The notes beneath the pieces are model-generated. The model did no database searches and was not told the origin of the DNA. It worked only from the letters and a program-made list of their open reading frames with translations. From contig JACCLO010000002.1 in assembly GCA_029448655.1 (NCBI GenBank), forward strand, positions 2,976,001-3,040,000: a DNA stretch of 64,000 nt, in the 5' to 3' direction. Shown here in pieces: positions 1-10,488 of this stretch. The DNA comes from Wolfiporia cocos (taxonomy: Eukaryota; Basidiomycota; Agaricomycetes; Polyporales; Phaeolaceae). The position numbers and the translations under genes are program-made. The number at the start of each line of letters is the position of its first letter. Position 1 is the stretch's first letter.

Positions 1-1561
1 AGTAAGTACTTGGCGTCTGCTTTTCGAGCACTGTAAATGGAAATGAACGAACATGACAATAGCTATTTTGACTTTTACACTGGACCAGATCCTACCCAGT
101 AGGTATTATTCTTCCATGCTGGTACGATTGTTGACCCATCCCAGTGGCCAGGTCAAGTGCGTACGAAACGTTCCTGATTATACGTTACTCAGCTTAGAAT
201 GACGACGCCACAGTTACACCGATCGGGCGACCGCATTCGCCGAGAAATTGGCATATGTGACTCCAGACAATATTGTCATAATGAAGGGCGACAATACGAC
301 ATGGCTCGCGGAAGGTGAAGATCGTAAGAGGTATGCCGCTGTCCGGATGTGTGGCGGGACATTGTCTCAGATGCTCATGTATGTGTGTAAGTGTACGAAT
401 ATCGAGCCTGAAACAATATAATACCGGTATTTGCACCCAATCGCTATGGACTTCAATATTGGTCCCTAATAGCAGGCGGGGCAGGACTGTTCATCCTAGA
501 TCTGGAAATGGCACCTTGGGGATGCGGTGTGTACCTGCCTCCCTCTCTCAGTGAGTCGCTGTTTGATCTGTACGTCAGGCGTTTGGCCTGCATGGTGGAC
601 AGTAGGCGGTGGAACATGGCCATGGGTCGGTATCTGTCCTGACACTAATGCTCCTTGAACTGTTGACCTATACGTGCCTTGATTCGTGCAGACCGGAGAG
701 ATCGATATCATTGAAGGTGTTCACGACAACGAGCACAATCAGGTAACATGGCACACTGGACCAAGTGCGTTACGATAGACGTCTACATCTTGTCTTGGCT
801 GATCTGGTTATCCAAGCTTGTAACCTCACGCAGACCGCTAACTTCTCTGGCACAATCGTGGTATGCTTCACTCTGTTGCATTCCGGCTACATCGTGCTCT
901 GAGACTCTTCCAGACCACCAACGATAAACCTAACCTTGACTGCAACTGTGTTGACGACTATAATAACAACGCGGGCTGCGGAGTGACTGAATGGAGTCGA
1001 GCATCTTACGGCCCCATATTCGACGAACAGGGCGGAGGCGTGTTCGCCATGAAGTGGGATGTTTCTGGAATCGGCGTCTGTACGTGCCCATTTGACCGCT
1101 GGAGAAGATCCATTCATATGTTCTGTCAAGGGTCCTTTTATCGCGCTGCAATTCCCGATGACCTGACAAATGGACAGCCTACTCCGTCAATGTGGGGCGA
1201 GCCCGTAGCGTATTTGGAGCCCGGACAATGCGACCCAATAACAAACTTTGTAAATCATTCCATCATCTTTGGTATGGCTCTCACCCCTTTCTCTTCTGTC
1301 AACCACCGTCTGATGAACCACGACAAATTCCCAGATATCACCTTCTGTGGTAAGCTCCGTCCTTATGCCGTCTCGAACAGCCTCAATCAATCTCTTTTGT
1401 TCCGTGACCAAATCGACCGCAGGCGATTGGGCAGGCAACTCGTACGCTACTTCGGGATGTCCTGGAAATTGCACGGAACGTATCAGGGACCCCAGCAATT
1501 TCGTGGTGGGTGCTTGTGAAGCTGAGATCTTCGGTTGCAGGTTTGCTTATATTCCAAATAG
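1..1561 (+). CDS. GH16 endo-beta-1,3(4)-glucanase, 5' partial
   Basis: Secreted glycoside hydrolase family 16 enzyme that would cleave beta-1,3/1,4-glucans outside the cell. The 5' end, including the signal peptide, lies left of the window. Assembled exons read in order: YFDFYTGPDPTQ near 60-105, a LAYVTPDNIVIMKGD block near 247-285, SVRISSLKQYNTG, FILDLEMAPWGCG, VWPAWWTVGGG, then the catalytic motif EIDIIE at 698-715 (nucleophile and acid/base glutamates both present), a CVDDYNNNAGCG block at 943-980, and DITFCGDWAGNSYATSGCPG further on. About ten short introns are needed, for example 433-475. The last exon reads NFVVCLYSK then a stop at 1559-1561; family members usually end with a longer NASWxINSLxVY strand, so the C-terminus looks shortened or the last intron is different. 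Family call is secure; exon details approximate. Confidence 0.85.
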
Positions 1562-1969
1562 AATGCATCATGGAGGATCAACTCCTTGACGGTGTTCAGG
1601 CAGCAATCACTTGACGTGGTCACCAGTTCAGCTTCAGCCCCTCGAGGCCTCCGCTGGATGCCCGTGGTGGTGTTCGTACTGACCTTGGCATTAACCCTCG
1701 TATAGAACACTTGGACCATGGGCACATGGACAAACATCTCTACTATTCGTAACCAGGACGCTTCTTGCTGTCACAATGTTTGTGTTTTCGCATTGCTATC
1801 GCATCCCATGTACTGTGCTCCATACGAATCCGGATGGCGCTGTGCGCATTGTGTTATATTACTTACGTACTCTGACACGACTAACATCTATTAGCAAATA
1901 CACGAAGCGCCATTGGTGTGCACTATTCGACGATCGACGATTCTCCCAAATTCTCACCCCTGCTGTCTA
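1562..1969. other. intergenic, convergent
   Basis: Space between the 3' ends of the GH16 gene and the SurE-type gene. I see no credible coding sequence, repeat or RNA gene in it. Confidence 0.6.
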
Positions 1970-3412
1970 TCACAGCTTCACTTTCCAGATCCTCTCTTCG
2001 ATGTCCGTGCTAGACTGATTGTCCCAATCTACGGGTGGCTCGGCGAAGCTGGCGCGTATGGGCGTCACGCTGACCCAGCCCTTCGCTATCGCCCATCCGT
2101 CCGAGCCGACAGGCAAAGTCGACGGATCGCGCTGGATCAGGTCTGTCATATCCGGCGCGAACTTGAACGACAGCGTCCCCACGTCCTTCGGCCGCGCCTG
2201 CCTGTCGACCGTGCCCGCCCGCGTGCCGCGAGGGTCCTCACTTGGCGAATCCGGGCCCGCGGACGACACGCTCGAGGCGGCGGCGGCGGCGTCGCGCGAC
2301 GCGTGCGCCTTGAATAGCCGCCCGTACGAGTTGCGCCAGATGCGCGTCCAGCAGATCGGGAGGCCGTCCGCATGCAGGAGCGCGTCGTTCATCGGGATGT
2401 TCACGTTGTAGAGGTCGACTTCGCCAGCGCGCAGGCCGCCCGCGTCCTCACCCCAGTTCGCCCAGAGATGCCCGATGATGCGCGCGCCGAGCCGATGTGC
2501 AGGCTCGTAGAGGGTGGGAGGCGTTGGGTGCTGGACGGTGCCGTAGGAGAGTGCTATCGAGCGCGTCTTGGATAGGCTGGATGAGAGAGCGGCTCCGATC
2601 GTCCCGGATGAAAGAGCGAATGCGGCTGGAATATTCTGAGCATTGACCACCACGTTGCGATCCTACAATGTTGCATACCTGAGCTGTTACGGCCAAGGTT
2701 CGGTCCGGATATCTGGGGTCGAGATGAGCTTTGGTCGTTAGACTACACCAATTCTGAATCTAACGGCATACAAGGAGGTCAATAGCTCCATGATAGAGAT
2801 TGTGAAGTGCAATATTTGCACAGGTTGCGGGCGTCTAAGCAGTGGCAAGTTCAGAAGGGACGTTGCGGACGAAAGATGTTACTCACGCCGTCCAGAAGTA
2901 TCCACTCAGCCACTTCGCCTTCCTGCAGCGGCCTTGATTGCTCAGATGTTTCGCCCAATCCGTCTATGGAGAGCCACATGACGTCTGGTTTCACGTAAAC
3001 GAGCATTAAAGGACATACCATCATCCCGAGGATAGTAGAACCTCCCGTTAATGATGTCCTTGATTTGGTACGCCTTGCCTACGTATACAACAGTACAAAT
3101 TGCAATATGAGATTTCTACGATCTAGAATACTACGTACCGATCCACGATTTCTGCGAGCTCGGTATGACCACCTTCACGTCCCAGCCTGGCGCATCATGG
3201 ATCAACCTAACGGTTCCGTCATGCACGAGCAACATACCTAGATCTTTCGTCAGATGTCGGTAGAGACCATAGATGTACGGCGAGTCGGGACCAGGTGGAC
3301 CGTCATCGTTCTTCGGGATCAGCGACAGCAGGGATAGAATAAGACTGGGTTAGATGGCTGCTCATAGAAAGCTACTTGCAGTTAACAAGACTCTTGGCCG
3401 GACAATAGACAT
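1970..3412 (-). CDS. SurE-like 5'-nucleotidase/phosphatase
   Basis: Metal-dependent phosphatase of the SurE family (survival protein E; 5'-nucleotidase/acid phosphatase), probably cytosolic. Exon 1 (3412-3380) reads MSIVRPRVLLT and joins NDDGPPGPDSPYIYGLYRHL, giving the conserved T-NDDG metal-binding start of the family. Later exons give WDVKVVIPSSQKSWIGKAY, GEVAEWILLDGTPATCANIAL, ISGPNLGRNSS and a long final exon with AAFALSSGTIGAAL, SIALSYGTVQHPTPP, GGLRAGEVDLYNVNIP and WRNSYGRLFK. All SurE landmark blocks are present in order. There are about six introns. The first (3379-3311, 69 nt) must start with GC, not GT, to restore the active-site motif. Yeast Pby1 carries a tubulin-tyrosine-ligase domain after SurE; none is visible here, where the protein ends at the stop at 1970. 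Confidence 0.88.
3311..3379 (-). other. candidate GC-AG intron in SurE-like gene
   Basis: On the minus strand exon 1 ends ...TTGTTAACT, the intron starts GCAAGT and ends ...CCCGAAG, and the next exon starts AACGATGACGGT. Only this junction yields the invariant TNDDG motif in frame. GCAAGT is the known consensus for GC-type U2 donors. Confidence 0.75.
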
Positions 3413-4352
3413 TGAGATGCTTGAGAGAGCAGAGTGATATGCGGACCCGAGTCGATCGCCCCATACAGGGACCCATATATCATGCATCTCATCTTGCATC
3501 ATCTGCCAGGATGATCGCGATCGAGCGATCGTGCAGGTGCGTCAGCTGCGATCCATTATACACTCAACACTATGTACATGACTTAGGTCTCAGCCAGTTC
3601 TACTCCCCCCGCTATACAGCTTCCCGCACCAGTGCTTCAGATCTCGTAATACCGCGAAGGCTGCTCACCACCGATGAGTCCACGAGGACATAATCTACAA
3701 TGCTGGATATTGTCAACGTATCAGATTCTTTGTCGTCTACCTCACACGTCAGTGACTTGCAAGCCCGGAAGCGGTCACCACGACGCGCGACGTGCATATT
3801 AGCCAGGTGCTTGCGCTCTGATCATCACTGTAGGAGCAGACTGATAGCTCTGGAGATGTCTTCAGAATACAAAAGTGTTCTGCAGGTCAATTTAGATTAT
3901 TGGCGGCCATCGCGACAGCACACTGAGCATTCAAGGAAGGGCTTCATTACGAGGGGTAGCAGCAGTCTACACAATTAGCAGTCGGCGGGTCACAGGGTAG
4001 ATCTAGGGAAGGATAAACCTTTGTTGACATTGTCCTGGGCAAAAAATACGATTGCTTCACTTTCATGAAACGTCCAGTCGATTCTCTTTCTAATGTTGTG
4101 CAGCGAGATGCGTATTTGAATTAATTGTGATGAACATTCACCTCTAGTTCTCCAACACCCACCTCGATGTGGACGTTAGCCAGCATATCAGTCAGTTAAG
4201 CGCGAGCACAGGTCAAATCCAGCTGAGTCTATCTCATGAGCGCTGGCAGTGCCAAGGCACTGAGAGGGCAGCAGGTCCAAGACTCTGATATCATAGCAGC
4301 AGCGAGTACATTCCTGTAAACTCAATATCTGTGCAGCTTAGACTCCCTAGCT
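3413..4352. other. intergenic, no gene recognised
   Basis: About 0.94 kb between MYG1 (3' end) and the start of the SurE-like gene. It must hold the SurE-like promoter. A cluster of overlapping GATCG/CGATC words lies near 3510-3530. Short open frames occur on both strands but none shows a recognisable motif or plausible splicing. Confidence 0.5.
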
Positions 4353-5721
4353 TTAGATCTCAAGCGCGAGCTTCGCCATTTTTAACGCTCCCTCCCTAGT
4401 TTGATTACCTGATCGACCATGTCAACCATCTATGTACAGGAATGGTTGTACCATGACAACTTACCGCCAATGAACCCACTTGCATGGACGAAGATACCTC
4501 CCTCGATACCAGACGTGCTCGATAGGACATCATCGCGGAGTCCCCGCCATGCCTCCGGCAAGGCCTTCCGGCTCTCGAAACTGTCTGTAGCAGCTGGCAC
4601 AGCCTGTACGCGCCACTTCTTCCCCGTTTCCTCAGGGTAGAGCACATATATGGGCTTGGAGTCCTCTGGGATCTCGAGCTCGGCCTCCAGATCGAACAGA
4701 TGTTCCTTCGAGTCATCAAGATTTTAGAGCAAAACATCAGTGTACAAGCAGACGACCTACCTTCCAAGGGAGGAACTGCTCAAAGACAACGATTTTGCCC
4801 GACTCGTCAGCGTCTTTACGTCGGTTGAGTGCCTCTGCAACGAGTGTCCGCGCTGGGAGCCACGCGTTGGCATAGTAGTCCAATCTCCCGAGGAACTCCT
4901 CGCCAACCAACGACGATGCCTGCAGGAACCTTGCCTGCGCCCATCTCAATTCACAACGAAGCGGAGCACAGCTGTCAGACCCACGTCTAGCGTCTGCGCG
5001 TCGAATGGCTCGTTCCACGCCGGGTTCAGGTGCCCAACGCGGCCGGACACGTCCGTCCTGACACGGTATTTTGGCTTGATGTCAGTCGGGTATTGCGACA
5101 CGCCGTTGTCGATACCGTCAATACCCTCGATGAATTCTTGGTACATCTTCAGCCAGAGCTTGTGCACTCGCTCGTCCTCGGGCGAGGTGCGCAGGCGGTT
5201 TGCGATAATCTCCTTGCCGAAGTGTCTGGCGTTCGTGCACGGTTGGGTCCGCCGTAGCTCTACACCTTCCAAAGACACTCACTTGTAGACAAGACCGGCA
5301 GAGGAGAGCTTCGTCTCGAAGCCGTGTCCGAAGACCTCACTGAAGCCGCGCTGGTGGTGATCGAAGCGCTGCTTGCTCTCGTCATACACACCACCGACAT
5401 CTACGACGATGGAGCAAGTATCAAGCACGGCGGGGTCTCGGCTACGCACGAGATCTGCATGGAGCACTGTCAGAGTCTCCGCGCACAGTGGACGGGGCCA
5501 ACGCACCTGCATTCCCGTATAAATTCGTCCTCTTCAGCAAAAACACCGCAAGAGCCTCATCGCAGTGGAACGTTCCGTTGTGCGTGCCTATGACCTGACC
5601 CGGGCTTCTGTTATCCGGCAATGCATCATCGCACGACGATGCGTGCAGGACGCACCTTGCGCTCTTCGTCCATTTTGAGTTTCTTGGCGGGAGGGTCAAG
5701 AGCGCCGTCTAGAGAGGACAT
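4353..5721 (-). CDS. MYG1: MYG1 family exonuclease-like protein
   Basis: Conserved eukaryotic MYG1 protein (UPF0160, DHH-like fold), reported in animals and yeast as a 3'-5' RNA exonuclease acting in nucleus and mitochondria. The N-terminal exon MSSLDGALDPPAKKLKMDEE joins across an intron to IGTHNGTFHCDEALAVFLLK, the family start motif. It continues with LVRSRDPAVLD, DVGGVYDESKQRFDHHQRGF (the DHH-type metal-binding motif), LSSAGLVYKHFGKEII, EGIDGIDNGVSQYP, the LDYYANAWLPA block, and ends GGIFVHASGFIGGNQTREGALKMAKLALEI then TAA at 4353-4355. The last junction spans an intron with GT...AG ends. An in-frame ATG exists upstream at 5946 and could add a leader; the start at 5721 is preferred because the residues after it look like family members. 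Length about 360 aa, normal. Confidence 0.9.
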
Positions 5722-6176
5722 CAAGCGAAACGGGTAGGCGCGTGTGTTTCCGAGTGTCTGGTTGAGAGCCCGGCCAGGCGCGGCACTCTGCGGTCGGCGG
5801 GGGAAGTAGACGTTGAGATGAGAAAGCTTGAGGACGTGCTGAAGGGACTGCAAGGTGCTCCGCTGCATGCCGAAGTGTGAGCCAGTGCTAGGCTCTTGAC
5901 AAAACGAGCGGCTCGTGGGGCAGAGCTCCATGATAGCGTCCCGCAAGTTGCAATCATAACGGCGGCATCGGCATCTTGCTTGTACACGACAGAAATGGGT
6001 TGTGGATATGAGTATGAGCGATCACGATGGTAGATGCACACCAAGTCCTCAGTAATGGTAGCTACGCGTAAATTATGAGAATTAGTCCGTTGCCGCCACG
6101 CGGCGAAACGTCTACGAGATGCAGTATGTCCCTATAGCCCTAGTCCGTGGAGATCGTCAACCAAGCCATCCCTCTC
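5722..6176. other. MYG1 upstream region
   Basis: Between MYG1 start and the 3' end of the GPI-protein gene. Frame stays open upstream of MYG1 to 5946, so a longer MYG1 N-terminus is possible. No other feature seen. Confidence 0.5.
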
Positions 6177-6808
6177 TTACGCCAGCACAAGATATCCACC
6201 GAACACTAGACCCGCCGCCATCGTGAGGAAGACGTGCGCATGCAGCGAGGTCTGCAGTGCGAGGGCCGATGCGACGTAGGTCTCGTTCGGTCCGTATTTT
6301 CCATCCGACCCCGACTCTCCGGGGCTCGGTGCGCCGTTCGGTGCTTCGTTTCCACCGCCGTAGATACTCGTGGGCGCGGTGGACGCGGGTGGCATGGATG
6401 TTGAGCTGGTCGCCTTAGAACTTTGAGCATTGTTCTGGTGCGTGATGGTTAGCGTCTCCGTCGCCGTCACGCTCGTCGGGCGGCCGAACGAGGTCGTTAT
6501 TGTCTGCCCATTGCTAACGATGACCCCGGTATTGTACACCGAAGACTGGACCACTGTCGTGACGGTCGTGACTTGCAGCGAAACCGAGGTCGACTGTGCG
6601 GACTGCGAGGACGACTGTTGTTGAGACCCCGAGCCAGACTGCGCCGACGATGATTGCTGCTGGGAAGAAGACTGCTGCTGCGAGGACTGGCGGAGAGCGG
6701 GTAGGGTTAGGACGGCGAAGTCAGGACGAACGTTCAAGGAGCACGCACTGATTGTGCCACAGCCAGGAGAGGGAGGATGAAGCCCAAGAACAGACAGCTC
6801 AGCCGCAT
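6177..6808 (-). CDS. Ser/Gln-rich GPI-anchored cell-surface protein
   Basis: Predicted secreted, GPI-anchored, O-glycosylated wall or plasma-membrane protein of unknown function. The first exon encodes a clean signal peptide, MRLSCLFLGFILPLLAVAQS, from the ATG at 6808. A 62-nt intron (GTGCGT...CCGCCAG) joins it to a Ser/Gln tract (SSQQQSSSQQQSSS), then a Thr/Val/Ser-rich region with repeated TTVT/TATET words, and a C-terminal hydrophobic tail HVFLTMAAGLVFGGYLVLA preceded by small residues, as expected for GPI attachment. About 190 aa. An unspliced frame runs through the intron from 6944, but lacks a signal peptide at its start, so the spliced form is preferred. No enzymatic domain seen. Similar Ser-rich GPI proteins are common in basidiomycetes. 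Confidence 0.75.
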
Positions 6809-7899
6809 ATCGAGTGTGGAGGGCGTGACAGGGAATGAGAGCAAAAAATCCTTGATGAGGATCGTGGGAGTCGCTGCAGAGTCCTGAAGAAGTCCCGACT
6901 CGGGCGACGGGCTCACGTCGAGGCTTGCCTAATCTGGTAGGCACGTGAGAACACGGACGGCCTGAAATAGACCGCGCTCTGCGCTGCGCAGAGCGCTCAC
7001 CGCGACAGTCTAAATCCAGCAGTCATTGCCATGCATAAATCTGATCTTATTCGTGCCACATGGTGTTACATAACACTTTGAACTAAGGATCGATTCCGCC
7101 AGTTACCCCCACGCGAATGCACAGCGGCCGGTGCATAGGATGATGATGATGGCCATGCGACGGGCTGATGTAGTTCGAGTGCTTCCAAAGCGCGATTGAT
7201 CCCAATGAAGCTGGTGATACGCCTCCGACGGCTTCGACACTACGCCCAGGAGAGGCTAGTGACTGATGGGCATCATGGCATGCTAGTCACTGGCTAAGGC
7301 TCTTGGCTCTCCGTGATCTGCTGTTTTACCCGATGCTTGCAGACAGATTGTCGAATACACATATCGCGAAATGCAACTCCAGGGCGCACCCGAACACACT
7401 CAAGGGCTATGAAGCGATTCCGACTAAATCCGTGAACCAGCTTGTATTGGGTTCGGGAGTATGGATCGGGTGCGGGAACCGCCTGGACATATCGACGACA
7501 ACTGGGAAATACTTGCTCAATTCATTGCGAACAGAGAGCGTGATAGAGTGATCAACGGCGCACATTGTCCACAGCCAGAAGGCGGGTCAATAAGTTGAAC
7601 GCAGAAGCGATTGATGACTCCGTTCCTGTACTTGCTAAAAGAATGGTCAACAGCCAAGTGTTGATGTTTGCTTTTCCCGCCACGTTCATTCCGCTATTCC
7701 GCTCTGTATACATACCAGCAGAAGTTAAACCTCGTCATGCCCTCCATCATAAGTGCTACCTATCGCAGTGATGGGAATGCACCTCGTGTTATTGCGCTGA
7801 AATTGGCAGAATGGTCTTCCGAAGCTGCAAGAGCGACCACATCGTCATCGTCACGGGCGGCGGGCGAGGGGGCGATGTCTTCCGCGTTCGACGATTCGT
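6809..7899. other. intergenic, no gene recognised
   Basis: AT/GC-neutral stretch upstream of the GPI-protein gene. Only short frames without recognisable motifs. It should hold that gene's promoter. Confidence 0.45.
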
Positions 7900-8124
7900 T
7901 CAGCCGAGAGTGAAATCACGAGGAGCTTCCCTGTTTGCGAATCGCAGAGTACGGGGCTCGTGAGGTCGAACTTCGTTCAAGTTGCCGTGTACGAGGTCGA
8001 TGGAGCCACTAGTCGCGCTAAGGAGACTATCCTTGAGGTCCATCGGAGCGTCGGTTGGCCGCGTATCGCTTGCACCCATAGCCCTGGCGTGGAAGACGGC
8101 TAGAAGCAGAAAAGTCGGCCTCAT
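7900..8124 (-). CDS. possible small secreted protein
   Basis: A 74-codon frame starting MRPTFLLLAVFHARAMGASD, which resembles a short signal peptide, followed by a polar region. A second open frame reading RLNESSNAEDIAPSPAARDD and onward begins immediately downstream at about 7912 and runs to a stop near 7770, so the true gene may be spliced into it. No homologous family recognised. Could equally be chance; low confidence. Confidence 0.25.
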   Translation of the reverse strand: MRPTFLLLAVFHARAMGASDTRPTDAPMDLKDSLLSATSGSIDLVHGNLNEVRPHEPRTLRFANREAPRDFTLG

Positions 8125-8390
8125 GATGCTCGCAAAATGCGACAAGAGATTGACAGGACTGAGAAGAGAGACAAGGCTGGAGTTGTGCCCTCCGGACTCG
8201 GGTTCAGGACATTGCCGCGGGCATCAAACCGCCCACGTGCCGGGTATGTATATTCATTCCGTCCAAGCCGGAACGCGCCCGCAGACCCTCGCAGACCTTT
8301 CCCCACTTTAAAGCAGATGCGGGGTAAAGCCATTTGAGTTCAGTCTAGCCCGTACGCCACTCATATCTACATCTGCTCAATATTGTCCCA

Positions 8391-9788
8391 ATGTCGCCCG
8401 AGCCGGTCTCCTCTGGTGTTGTACACATCATCCTGCAGTACATTGCGCCACCGTCGCAGTTGACCCTCCCCCTTCCTCCTCATCTGCTCTCGAGGACAGT
8501 CTTGCAGAGGCACCATTTTCTCGACATTACCCCAGATGATCCCCTCAGCTACCTCTGCTGGCCTTCGACGAACGACCGAGAGCGCGTCGTAGAGTTACTG
8601 GAGGACATTCCACGGCCGATGTACGACGATGGTCCTCTCGCATACCCTGTGCGGTATACATCAGACGAGGAGCGTACCTGTGCGCATGTCGACCTTTCTT
8701 CCGGGTGTGGAACGGGTGTCCGACTGGTTCTTGAATGGGACGATAGTGATGGATGGAAATACCACGATGCAGCTTTGATGCCGTTTCCCCAGGGTAGCCG
8801 TGACACACCTCAAGCCCCAGACACAGGGCTTGAGCATTCGAACGTGCTTGGACGTGTTCAAGACGAGGAGCCAGACAGCTACAGCGAGGGCAGCGATGAC
8901 GATGACTACTGGAACGCATATTCTGCACAGGACGATAGTGCGATGCCCGACGACGACGATCGTGCGCTCCAAACAAAGGACGGAGAAACAGGGACAGAAG
9001 ATGCCTATTGGGCACGCTACGCTTCTATACATGGTAAGTCTCTTCCTGATGGCTCATATGTGCGCCCCCGAGCCTTTCGATACTTGCAATCACCGTGATT
9101 TCCGCGCACCACACTCATAGTGACAGATGGGACGTTCCTTGCATGAGCATCTCATCCGCACGGTCCCCAGTTATATTACGCTGCGCTGACACACTATCTG
9201 CCTTCAGGAACCGCAGACTCCACTCGCCCGTCTCCCCCTCAACCCAAGCGAAGGCTACCATTAATGCCCTATGCCGACGAGTCGAACTCGCCCGCCCCTC
9301 TTCCAGTCCCCATTCGGTCGGAATCGTATGATGCCTTACCAATCCAGTACGCGATCCCGCGCCCTGACCTACATTCGAAGTGGGACCCGGCGTCCCCGCG
9401 CGAGCTTGCTCGGCGCCTCACGGCGGTGTCGCTACGCTCCAGCCCTCCCTCCGCCCAGAGCCCTCTCCCTACGTCAGCTGATATCGACTCTGATTCCGAC
9501 ATCACCTCACCCATGATTGGGGGTAGCAGTGGAAGTGGCGAAATATTGGAGACGCCTGCTACTGATTGCGACGTGCCCGCGCAACTGAATGCTGGGGATG
9601 CGAAAGTCATCACCGTCGTTGGCGCAGGCTTGGAGGCGAGTCAGACAGACATGATGGAGATGGCTGTGAGAGATAGTCTGAAGGGGCTGTGGAATCTCTG
9701 GAAGATGGGAAGGGGAACACGGACCTCCACCGATGACGATAAGGATCGTTTTCTTGAGATCGTCCGAGGCGTCGTTGAGAGCTCTTAG
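8391..9788 (+). CDS. conserved basidiomycete hypothetical protein
   Basis: Two-exon gene. Exon 1 starts MSPEPVSSGVVHIILQYIAP at 8391 and ends ...YWARYASIHG at a GTAAGT donor near 9034. Joining to the acceptor before GAACCGCAGACTCC near 9208 keeps the frame (HGTADSTRPSPPQ). Exon 2 ends at the TAG at 9786-9788. About 400 aa. The N-terminal half looks folded (RTVLQRHHFLDITPDDPLSY, WPSTNDRERVVELLEDI); the middle is acidic and Ser-rich (SYSEGSDDDDYWNAYS); the C-terminus has a predicted helix, LKGLWNLWKMGR. I recognise no named domain. Proteins of this layout are common in Agaricomycetes, but no function should be assumed. Confidence 0.7.
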
Positions 9789-10488
9789 ACTATATATGTA
9801 TGCGCATGTACCAACTACTGGATTACGACCGCCATCTTGCAGCACGTATATCTCCTACTGTATATTGTATTATGGTTAGAATAAATAACACTTACATTCT
9901 GACTACTGATCCAGGCACAGGCGCCTAGCGCCCGCGGCAGAATGCGTTGCAAGTCGCACATTGAGAGATCAATTTATCAGGAGCGGTGGCACGCCAACAC
10001 ATAGAGCATGGAGTACGTCGGGGATACGGGGCGATACGGACAACGAGCTACTACTGCTTAGCCTAAAAGGAGACGAAACGTACCGAGGCCGAGCGTTTGT
10101 AACCATCCACTCGAAGTCCCTGGCAATTGTAGCCTCATAAGCAGGCGCTTCTCCAGTAAACAACAAATACAAGCACATGTAAGGAACGTGTTTTGGACCA
10201 AACACTGATCTTCGTTGTCCTGGTGCGGAGTTGCGAACCACCCGAAGCCGTTCAAGTTGCAGAAGAGGGTATGGATGAGAGCGCGGCGTCTGCCACTGAT
10301 CTCGAAATCTGGTGAGACGGACAAGTTCTGCGCTGCGTTCCTGACGGTGCTTAACGTCCCTATTATACGTATTGCATGATTGAAGGGAAAGGCTTCTGAA
10401 CGAACAGTCCGGTAAGGCAATCAGTCGGCCTCATTCATTGATGATCATCAATAACCAAGTTGAAATGAAGTTCTATTTCGGAAGACAG
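9789..10488. other. intergenic, plus unresolved 5' end of next gene
   Basis: About 0.7 kb. A minus-strand open frame of 120 codons (10058-10420) has no recognisable motif and was not accepted. The first exon of the CCCH gene probably lies near its right end; a GTAAGG donor at about 10412 paired with an acceptor at 10488 is one possibility. Confidence 0.4.

Noticed and set aside
10058..10420. 120-codon minus-strand frame upstream of the CCCH gene
   Set aside because: No motif, no signal peptide, low-complexity end, and it overlaps the likely 5' region of the CCCH gene.
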